This document shows, piece after piece, positions 55,615-64,000 of a DNA stretch of 64,000 nt. The position numbers and the translations under genes were made by a program. Below the pieces are notes generated by a model, which saw only the letters and a program-made list of their open reading frames with translations, made no database searches and had not been told where the DNA came from. The DNA lies in NCBI GenBank assembly GCA_022559845.1, contig CM040125.1:291758200-291822199 (forward strand), read 5' to 3'. Source of the DNA: Amorphophallus konjac. Taxonomy: Eukaryota > Streptophyta > Magnoliopsida > Alismatales > Araceae. The first letter of the stretch is position 1. Every line of letters begins with the position of its first letter.

Positions 55615-57803
55615 TGCGGACACCAGGGCGATCACGTGACACGTCGGTGAACCGACGGTGCCATACGCGGAGCACCAAGTTGACTACATCGACTTCCCTT
55701 CAAATTGGGGACACTTTGGCTTCAAATTGGACCTTTTTTAGCATTAAATTGGGCTTGTAATGTCACATTATATGTGGGTTTTCATATTGGGCTAGTTATA
55801 GGCCTCTTACAAGGCTAATTGGCTAAGGCCCTTTACCATTCTCCTTAAGAAAGGAAAGGCCTTGGACCAAGATAGAGAACCCATTAGCCTAGCAAGGCCC
55901 AATTGGGCTCCCTTTCTATATGGGCTCCCTAAGTGGGAGAGGCCTCATTCTAAAATGGGTTTCTTTTACTCTTGGGTTCTTAAGATGGGAATGGCCTTAA
56001 GCCATATTGGCTGGTTGGGCTTGCTTAAGCCAAGGCCTCCAAGTGGCCCATTCATAGCCCAATAAGGGGGGCGCCCCCTTCCTTGTTGTATTAGGCTAGC
56101 AACTTTGAATTTTCTTCTTCCCCTCTCCATTTACCACATGGGAGGCTAGAAAGACTGCTGGTCATATTGAAATGGCTGCCACCTCCCTCCCTTTTACAAG
56201 AAATTTAAAGTTTGGTGAACACCCATGTCCCCTTGCCCCCCCCTTTCACTTTCACCACTTGGCAAGTTGTAATGGGCTCCCTCCCCTCCCCCCTTATGGT
56301 ATCCCACGCATCCCCCCAGCCCTCTATAGCTCTTGTAATGCCTATTTAAAGGCTTGTACGTTGTATATGTAAAGGCTAATGATATTTTGTTGAAAGAAAA
56401 TTGTTAAGAGAGTGATTCTCCCTCTTTCTCTTGCCCTTTCCCTTGGTGTGAATTCCCCAGAAATCTGGTCGTGGACTTGACCTTCTCTTCCCATCCCCCT
56501 CTTATCATCTTGTTCCCTCCGATTTACCCTTGATACTACCACAAGATTTCAAGAATTCAGCGCTGGTTTGATGCCGTTTGGAGTTCGGGAGCACCGGCGG
56601 TGATTTTTCTCGTGGCGGCGCGCAGATCTGTCCCAGAGTGCAGTCCAGATCTGAGGGTGACTGTGTTTCGGTTTATGCAGCCCAACCACGACGTGATCAG
56701 GAGCTGGTGTCTGAAAATAAATTAAAGTATTGCAAGTTATCTTCACGTTGTCTCTGGTTTCGTTACATTTCAAGGTCTTTACTATCCGTGGCGTCAATTC
56801 TCGTGAGGTCGCGCAAGAAGATCTGAACAGACTCAGTCCAGATCCAGAGGCGACTTCCCACATCTGTCCCGCCTCATCCAGCCAATATCTGAGAGCGAGG
56901 TCTTCAGAGGATTTGTTCCTATGGACGTCACCAACAACCTCCCATAGAAGGAGTTCCATTTCGAGATCGGCAACCCTTTTTCCACCATTTATTTGTCTGT
57001 CTGTGCAGTTCTGTGAACACCAAATCAGATGCTGAAAGAAATCATTGCTGCACCCAGATCTGAAAGGATCTGAATGCGCCCTCTGGAGTGAAGAAACTAC
57101 GTCTAGTCACCGTCATTCTCCAAGAAACGGGACCCCAATCAGACGTCGTGGCTAGGAGTTATAGTCATCGGAAGATTGCTGCATAGGGTGCCCGGTGTGG
57201 ACAGAACCAAGTCGACTCGCCCTCGGCGCGCTCGTTCGGCTCCAGCTCGCCTTCCTCGGCTCCGTTGCTTGCTGCCCGTCAACCCGGGACCCAGCAACCC
57301 CCAAACATCATTTTGTAACCCTTTACCTCCCTGTGTGGAGTGAGTTTCCAGATCTGAAATTGTAAAATTAAATCATTTGTATATCGGGGTTGTTCGGAAA
57401 ACGGCCGAGAATTCTTCCCCACGCCTAGACGTGGAGGTACGCGCTCATTCCATTCTCACATTGCTAATTTAGTATACATTCTATATTGCTGCGTTTGTGA
57501 GATTAGGGCCGTTAGCTTGTATCTAAATCACCGTGCTAGTGAGTTGAGAGTGCCCGTTCCGTAGCTCCGATCGAGCACCGAACGCGAATCGGTACCCTAG
57601 GCGACGGTGGTTTCTTAATCGCCGCGAACCCCGCGTTTCCCTCGCAAGGGATGATCGCTGGGCTAAAGAGAGAGCGCTGTTGAGAGGCGTCTCCACCCGG
57701 AGAATACCATAGTGGCTAGCCACCTGGCTTGCCTTAACGTGCTAGTGCTGGCCGCACTTGTGTCTGTCGTATGTCCTAGCCCGGTCGAGTCATCCGTCCC
57801 GCA
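55615..57803 (+). repeat. Element K LTR, copy 1
   Basis: 2,189 bp with TGCGG/CCGCA ends. The primer site follows. Confidence 0.9.
55750..56350 (+). promoter_or_regulatory. Element K LTR promoter region
   Basis: At least seven TGGGCY/RGCCCA motifs between 55750 and 56062, then TATTTAAA at 56343-56350. Copy 2 is at 60225-60825. Confidence 0.5.
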
Positions 57804-57809
57804 TCAATT

Positions 57810-57821
57810 TGGTATCAGAGC
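57810..57821 (+). other. Element K primer-binding site (initiator tRNA-Met)
   Basis: TGGTATCAGAGC, 6 nt after LTR copy 1. Confidence 0.92.
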
Positions 57822-58157
57822 AGTTTGAGTCTAGGGTGTCAAAAAAAAAGTGTCATTTACGTCTCGTCATTAGTCGGTCTAAGTCGTGTTTAGGGTCATC
57901 ATTGTTTTAAAACACAGAAACGAGTGTCTTTTCGCATTGCATCCCTTTACTCGGTATATCCAAAGGTGTTGTCCGAACGTTAGGCCATGCCTATCGGGAA
58001 GGCCGCACACTTGTGCGAGTGATCTTCGGATCGGTTATCTCCGCCACGTACCGAGTCTTGGTTTACGTCTAGGGTACTTAGTGTGCATGCATTCCAAACT
58101 TGCATAGTCGATCTAGTGTCTTGTCACTGTGTGCATGCATGTCCATGTCCACTACCC

Positions 58158-59267
58158 ATGGCCGATCCCCAAGACCATACGTCCGAGTGGTCAACTTTTG
58201 TGGCCAAAATGAATGTCCTCATGGACCGAGCCTTTGGTTTTGCCCCTCTCATTATGAAAGCCGCTCTACCCAACGGGTCCACAACGGAACTCCATTTCAC
58301 CGATAGGGAGTCGGATAATTGGGTTTCTCTTGACATCGTGGAGTCTCTCTCCAAGACAGGCGAGATTATCCGCGATGGTGATTTTGCTTGTGTTGAGTTC
58401 TATAAGAGGATCGGCTCTGTTCTCTACACCGATGGCGCATGGTGCAGGATCGGCACACTTGCTGGTTCATGCATCATTTTAGGGCAAAAGTGGTTAGGAG
58501 AGAGAAGGGCCAATCTTGACTGGGATAAGAGGACTTGCACCTTATGCCCACCATACCTACCCGGTAAGATCACCCTTAGGGACCCCGTATGTCCAGCCAC
58601 CCAGCCCCAGCGGCCCACTCCACCTTCGGATTCGCGCTTGGAGCCACCTCATCCCGAGCCACCCGTATTTCTAACGGGTACATTATACATAGCCGAGCCG
58701 CTTCTTAGTTGGCTCAAGGATGGCTTGGTCCCACTCCCTTACTCGTCTATGGACCCTACCCTACCTTTGGTGTCCATCAACTCCTACCACACAACTTTTC
58801 GGTCTAGTCACCATGTCGATACTTTGGATGACCTTATTATGGGATTAGATTCACAATGGGAGTTGACGTATCTTTTGGCCCGAGACTTTGACCAACCCGC
58901 TAGTCTTAGCTTCACACATCCGGCCTTAGGATCCATTACCTCCGTGTACACCGTGGGTCAAGTCACCACGGAGGTCCTTCTATTCCTCCCTATGCCGGCC
59001 GAGCCCGATTTCATTTCTTTTATCCCGAGGGAGGGACCGTACCTTCTCTATGAGATCACCATCCCAGTTACCATAACGGATGAAGGTGACTACCTACACC
59101 CTCAAGAATTTCACAATTGGGACCGAGTCATGGTGGAACCCACTTCATGGGGTCATAAATTCTTTGACCTTTTTGATCCCTTCACTAGTGAACCTCCCGA
59201 GCTATCATATTCACTCCACTTCTTCCAAGGAGTTCACCATCCCGTCCCTACCCCTCGGTCTAGTTGA
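58158..59267 (+). CDS. Element K ORF: degenerate retropepsin-like region plus region shared with G
   Basis: 369 codons, intact from MADPQDHTSEW to TGA. I chose the ATG at 58158 because similarity-like content starts there and upstream codons are leader. Residues about 35-145 resemble a Ty3 retropepsin: SDNWVSLDIVESLSKTG sits where the active-site strand and helix would be, and CIILGQKWLGERRANLDWDK matches the ILG-x2-WL...A-x-LD pattern, but the D-T/S-G motif reads TDRES. The rest aligns with G: AEPLLSWLKDG, SINSYHTTFRSSHHVDTLDD, GSITSVYTVG, LLFLPMPAEPD and FFDLFDPFTSEPPEL. There is no gag core, RT or integrase core. It is the only intact multi-hundred-codon ORF in the G/K group. Confidence 0.65.
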   Translation: MADPQDHTSEWSTFVAKMNVLMDRAFGFAPLIMKAALPNGSTTELHFTDRESDNWVSLDIVESLSKTGEIIRDGDFACVEFYKRIGSVLYTDGAWCRIGTLAGSCIILGQKWLGERRANLDWDKRTCTLCPPYLPGKITLRDPVCPATQPQRPTPPSDSRLEPPHPEPPVFLTGTLYIAEPLLSWLKDGLVPLPYSSMDPTLPLVSINSYHTTFRSSHHVDTLDDLIMGLDSQWELTYLLARDFDQPASLSFTHPALGSITSVYTVGQVTTEVLLFLPMPAEPDFISFIPREGPYLLYEITIPVTITDEGDYLHPQEFHNWDRVMVEPTSWGHKFFDLFDPFTSEPPELSYSLHFFQGVHHPVPTPRSS

Positions 59268-60089
59268 CAAGCCGTACCTATGTCTAGGGGTAATGACAAG
59301 GGTAGTTTTGGATATCCTAGTCCTTCCCCACCCAAATCCCATAGGTCGCCAATGCATGATTGGTACATCTTAGGGTGTCTAGGAATCGTCCATTCCGTCA
59401 AGCATCGAGTACATCTAGTATATGCATGGCACATATTCAGGTGGCCTGGTCCACCATTGCATATGCATGGTCTACATCACCATAGGTTTGTCTAAGTTCA
59501 AGTGTGTGTGTTTATTTCTATGGTTTGTTTTCTTTCATATGGTTTGCATTAAGTCGTGTCAATAAAAGGCCAGTCAAGCACATATAAGGAGGTAGCCGAT
59601 GCATGCTACATATTCGTGGATTCAAAGGGAGAGTACGTCTAGGTCAGGGTCATACCTGATTGGTTTCCTCCCGGAGACCGAAAGCCACTCTAAGTCCACG
59701 ATCCCCACCCTTTCCGGGTCAAGAAACAAGTGGGTCCGAATGCGTACGATATTGAACTACCGGGTGACTATGGTGACAGTTCGACGTTCCATGTTTCAGA
59801 TCTGGTAGCATATTGGAACCCGCGGTGATCCCTAGTGAGCTTTGGGCTTTCTCCTTCTATTGTGAGTGATACACCACCCAAGAGTCCACCTCTTCCAGCC
59901 TCAATGCATGCGTATAGATTGTATACTAGATGAGTAGGTGATCACCACAAGGAATGGCACATATCCACACGTCCTAGTGCGTTGGCGAGGATGCCCCACG
60001 ATGACCAACACCTTGATCACATGCGGAGAATGCAAGCTTCGGGACCCTTACTCGACGGGGTCGAGTTCCTCCCACCCGGGGAGAATTGG
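59268..60089 (+). pseudogene. Element K 3' internal region, copy 2 of integrase tail
   Basis: 59280-59480 holds degenerate FGYPSPSPP and FRWPGPP units like the FGC-x-GP repeats of G. From 59481 it duplicates 55015-55614, including the integrase C-terminal and chromodomain-like remnant, with a 9-bp extra segment (CAGGGTCAT region, 59645). Broken by stops. Confidence 0.75.
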
Positions 60090-62278
60090 TGCGGACACCA
60101 GGGCGATCACGTGACACGTCGGTGAACCGACGGTGCCATACGCGGAGCACCAAGTTGACTACATCGACTTCCCTTCAAATTGGGGACACTTTGGCTTCAA
60201 ATTGGACCTTTTTTAGCATTAAATTGGGCTTGTAATGTCACATTATATGTGGGTTTTCATATTGGGCTGGTTATAGGCCTCTTACAAGGCTAATTGGCTA
60301 AGGCCCTTTACCATTCTCCTTAAGAAAGGAAAGGCCTTGGACCAAGATAGAGAACCCATTAGCCTAGCAAGGCCCAATTGGGCTCCCTTTCTATATGGGC
60401 TCCCTAAGTGGGAGAGGCCTCATTCTAAAATGGGTTTCTTTTACTCTTGGGTTCTTAAGATGGGAATGGCCTTAAGCCATATTGGCTGGTTGGGCTTGCT
60501 TAAGCCAAGGCCTCCAAGTGGCCCATTCATAGCCCAATAAGGGGGGCGCCCCCTTCCTTGTTGTATTAGGCTAGCAACTTTGAATTTTCTTCTTCCCCTC
60601 TCCATTTACCACATGGGAGGCTAGAAAGGCTGCTGGTCATATTCAAATGGCTGCCACCTCCCTCCTTTTTACAAGAAATTCAAAGTTTGGTGAACACCCA
60701 TGTCCCCTTGCCCCCCCCTTTCACTTTCACCACTTGGCAAGTTGTAATGGGCTCCCTCCCCTCCCCCCTTATGGTATCCCACGCATCCCCCCAGCCCTCT
60801 ATAGCTCTTGTAATGCCTATTTAAAGGCTTGTACGTTGTATATGTAAGGGCTAATGATATTTTGTTGAAAGAAAATTGTTAAGAGAGTGATTCTCCCTCT
60901 TTCTCTTGCCCTTTCCCTTGGTGTGAATTCCCCAGAAATATGGTCGTGGACTCAACCTTCTCTTCCCATCCCCCTCTTATCATCTTGTTCCTTCCGATTT
61001 ATCCTTGATACTACCACAAGATTGCAAGAATTCAGCGCTGGTTTGATGCCGTTTGGAGCTCGGGAGCACCGGCGGTGATTTTTCTCATGGCGGCGCGCAG
61101 ATCTGTCCCAGAGTGCAGTCCAGATCTGAGGGTGACTGTGTTTCGGTTTGTGCAGCCCAACCACGATGTGATCAGGAGCTGGTGTCTGAAAATCAATTAA
61201 AGTATTGCAAATCATCTTCACGTTGTCTCTGGTTTCGTTACATTTCAAGGTCTTTGCTGTCCGTGGCGTCAATCCTCGTGAGGTCGCGCAAGAAGATCTG
61301 AACAGACTCAGTCCAGATCCAGAGGTGACTTCCCACATCTGTTCCGCCTCATCCAGCCAATATCTGAGAGAGAGGTCTTCAGAGGATTTGTTCCTATGGA
61401 CGTCACCAACAACCTCCCACAGACGGAGTTCCATTTCGACATCGGCAACCCTTTTTCCACCATTTATTTGTCTGTCTGTGCAGTTCTGTGAACACCAAAT
61501 TAGATGCTGAAAGAAATCATTACTTCACCCAGATCTGATAGGATCTGAATGCGCCCTCCGGAGTGAAAAAACTACGTCCAGTCACCATCATTCTCCAACA
61601 AACGGCACCCCAATCAGACGTCGTGGCTAGGAGTTATAGTCGTCGGAAGATCGCTGCATAGGGTGCCCGGTGTGGACAGAACCAAGTCGACTCGCCCTCG
61701 GCGCGCTCGTTCGGCTCCAGCTCGCCTTCCTCGGCTCCGTTGCTTGCTGCCCATCAACCCGGGACCCAGCAACCCCCAAACATCATTTTGTAACCCTTTA
61801 CCTCCCTGTGTGGAGTGGGTTTCCAGATCTGAAATTGTAAAATTAAATCATTTGTATATCGGGGTTGTTCGGAAAACGGCCGGGAATTCTTCCCCACGCC
61901 TAGACGTGGAGGTACGCGCTCATTCCATTCTCACATTGCTAATTTAGTATACATTCTATATTGCTGCGTTTGTGAGATTAGGGCCGTTAGCTTGTATCTA
62001 AATCACCGTGCTAGTGAGTTGAGAGTGCCCGTTCCGTAGCTCCGATCGAGCACCGAACGCGAATCGGTACCCTAGGCGACGGTGGTTTCTTAATCGCCGC
62101 GATCCCCACATTTCCCTCGCAAGGGACGATCGCTGGGCTAAAGAGAGAGCGCTGTTGAGAGGCGTCTCCACCCGGAGAATACCACAGTGGCTAGCCGCCT
62201 GGCTTGCCTTAACGTGCTAGTGCTGGCCGCACTTGTGTCCGTCGTACGTCCTAGCCCGGTCGAGTCATCCGTCCCGCA
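60090..62278 (+). repeat. Element K LTR, copy 2
   Basis: 2,189 bp, the same length as copy 1 and nearly identical. TATA at 60818-60825. Confidence 0.9.
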
Positions 62279-62974
62279 TCACCGGGGCCCTCGCCATGCC
62301 CTGCATCAAGAAATAAGGGTCTTACGCCAAACAACGAGAACGCGTCTCCTGGCAAGGATGCATCCATCATTTGAGTGCAACACTCACCGAACCCTTTTCC
62401 CCTCTCGCATGGCTCGCTTCAAAACTCAAAATGGATCAAAGAGGAGGAGATCGAAGGACCTACGGGGCCGTGTTCACCTCCCCCGGTGCCATCGGGCCCC
62501 TCGGGTCCCTCAAGTGCCCGAAGGGGCCCTTCCTCTTCCATGGACGCCTCGCCGTGCTCTTGCGCATCCCTCCTTGGGCAAGGAGTTCTTCGCCCCTCTC
62601 TCCCTTCACCACGATTTGGCCCACCAAACTCCATCGATTGAGAGTGGAAGAAGATGAAGATGGGCAAGCAAATGTCGACGGGAGGCAGGCTCGTTTGCGG
62701 GCAAGGCACGGAAGAAGAAGGGCCGCCTGACGCTTTAATTTTGAATTTGAAAGTTAAGACGCGTCCTCGCACCTAGACGCGCCCAAAAGAGAAAAAAGAG
62801 AAAAGATCCCTCCGTGCAAGGCGTAATTCCTTACTTTTCGGGGTAAGGTCTCATGAAGCGTGCCTCGAAAGAACAGGTGCAAGAAAAAAGCGTGGGAAAG
62901 GGAAAGTGCACACAAAAAAAAAATGGAACCAATTTTGCACACAATTCCATATCTTATTCAAAACAGAGTGAGCT
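62279..62974. other. Unassigned stretch, no gene supported
   Basis: GC-rich left half with open frames but no recognisable domain. An A-rich part (62785-62930) follows, before the end of the PMD frame on the minus strand. It could be 3'-UTR of that gene or remnant repeat. Confidence 0.4.
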
Positions 62975-64000
62975 ACATTAGGGGCTTAGGCGTTTTAGTC
63001 CTTAAATTCCCCAGTTCGGTTACATAAGCTCTCCACAGCTCCCATTCTTTCTCCACATGCGCTAATGCCTTTCCCATAACACTTGTCTTCCAAGGTGCTT
63101 TAATGGCCTTTGCTTCCTTCGCATTTGCTTCCGTGCCCAACTCCCTCTTCTTCAAAAGAACGATGCCGGTTCACAGTGGGAACGAGTGGCGTGGAATGCC
63201 AATCTGGAGGCAGCACCGATGCGCGTTGTAAAGAACAAACTCAATCGCGCCGATCAGTTGGAGTTCAGCTCCGGGAGAAGATCTCATGAGGAGTTCAAGT
63301 GAGAGTAGACATGCCGGTGCGCAAGTAAAGAAGCTTTGTGTCATGGTTCTGAAGTGAGACCGCCAGTCTTCACGTTTCCTCAGCCACGGAACACGGTTCG
63401 CTACGGTGCCACCGAAGCCTAACACATCGGTTATGTAATGAAGGGGGCTTTGTTGAAAGAGCTTGAAAATAGTTGGCATCCCCTCGCGGTGGTCAAACTT
63501 GAAGTGCAAATCAATCCAACAATTCAGAACAAGTGCACAGCCGAAAGGAGGCTTACCCATGCTGGAGGCAGTAAGGCCACTGTAAAGGTAGGCAAGGACG
63601 GCAGGTCCCACCCTCTTTCCGCTCCAAATCCTGCAGATGGCACTATGTTGGTCCTCCTCCACTATGTTGTCGGTATAAGGGAACAAGAGAGCACCCTCCA
63701 GACAAATGGTGAACCCTTTCATGATTCCTTCCAAGTGGTCGTCGTCTGGAGACCCTCTCAGGGCATCCATAACCCATTCTGCAAGCTTTTGCAGATCAAT
63801 TCCCTTTTGAGTCCGGACCTTTCTAGCGGCACCAGGCGGCATGAAGCTTCCGAGGACACTCTCGGAGGTCATCCTTGTCAGCATCCGTATAACCTTTATC
63901 CTCCCGTCACTCTTGAATTTCTTCAGCCCGAGTAGAAGTTCCACCTCCTCAAGGAGAATGGTCGCCTCGAAGGTAGGGAAGATGAAAGTGTGGGTCTGGG
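62975..64000 (-). pseudogene. Plant mobile domain reading frame M, partial
   Basis: Minus-strand frame entering from the right edge at QTHTFIFPTFEATILLEEVE, which is the hallmark start of the plant mobile domain (THTF...GEMTITL-x-DV-x-LLLGL type). It continues LLLGLKKF, LAEWVMDALRG, CLEGALLFPYTDNIVEED and CALVLNCWIDLHF, then reaches a TGA at 63171 (after PRHSFPL). The frame stays open for 65 more codons (LLKKRELGTEANAKEAKA), ending at 62975. It may be an antisense ORF of another Tat element or a host or transposon PMD gene; no LTR is in view to decide. No similarity to the F N-terminal half is apparent, so it is not simply the displaced part of F. Confidence 0.7.

Larger units (their letters stand above)
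55017..62278 (+). mobile_element. Element K: RT-less LTR element with duplicated 3' end and LTR
   Basis: Structure: internal 3' end (55017-55614), LTR (55615-57803), full internal region (57804-60089), LTR (60090-62278). The blocks 55015-57803 (2,789 bp) and 59481-62278 (2,798 bp) align end to end with a net 9-bp difference. Both LTRs are exactly 2,189 bp. Bases outside the outer ends (no match at 55016; TCACC after 62278) give no target duplication, which fits recombination rather than simple insertion. Confidence 0.88.

Noticed and set aside
55610..62283. Target-site duplication around element K
   Set aside because: ATTGG before the first LTR and TCACC after the last do not match, and internal sequence precedes the first LTR; recombination explains the structure better.
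63171..64000. PMD frame M as the displaced N-terminal half of the F antisense gene
   Set aside because: It already contains its own counterpart of the helical core present in the F fragment, and the sequences do not join at the G insertion point, so it is a separate gene.

Overview
The window is plant nuclear DNA made almost entirely of nested LTR retrotransposons. I see no single-copy host gene, tRNA, rRNA or CRISPR array. Plant origin is inferred from Tat-type Ty3/gypsy elements with a dual RNase H, plant mobile domain (PMD) reading frames, initiator-tRNA-Met primer sites in chromovirus-like elements, and many methylation-style nonsense changes. The species cannot be told from the sequence.

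Layout, left to right. (A) 1-4707: 5' part of a minus-strand Ty3/gypsy element, with LTR 2959-4707, primer site and a broken gag. 4708-6158: a flank with stem-loop motifs, then a minus-strand RNase H fragment of LINE type. (H) From 6159: an old plus-strand Tat-like element with 5' LTR 6159-9777, leader ORF and gag, split by two later insertions. (E) 10484-35191: a complete 24.7-kb minus-strand element of the same family, inserted head-on into H with a GTCCC target duplication at both ends. E carries gag, protease, RT, two RNase H domains and integrase on the minus strand. Between integrase and 3' LTR it carries about 2.7 kb of tandem repeats and an oppositely oriented five-coding-exon PMD/coiled-coil gene with its own promoter-like region. 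H resumes at 35192 and is cut again at 36600. (F) 36600-47171: a plus-strand element with LTR 36600-38576, an unusual proline-rich ORF, an integrase that has lost its catalytic Glu, no RT, and a second antisense, multi-exon PMD/coiled-coil gene. (G) 47172-55016: a chromovirus-derived, RT-less element inserted in F's antisense gene; its 3' LTR is cut short. (K) 55017-62278: a related RT-less element in which the 3' internal end plus LTR is present twice, about 2.8 kb apart from a 9-bp indel almost unchanged in length. (M) 62279-64000: a further PMD reading frame on the minus strand, running off the window edge.

How it fits together. Relative ages follow from nesting: H is older than E and F, and F is older than G. 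E is the only element here with all pol domains, but at least five in-frame stops disable pol. F, G and K lack RT and could only have moved with enzymes supplied in trans. The most interesting content is (1) the spliced antisense genes in E and F, whose intron phases I checked codon by codon, (2) a GC-rich motif (core CCGGCGCG) that clusters just upstream of both the sense LTR promoter and the antisense promoter of E, and (3) a roughly 110-residue protein region of unknown function shared by G and K, preceded in K by what looks like a retropepsin that has lost its active-site motif.
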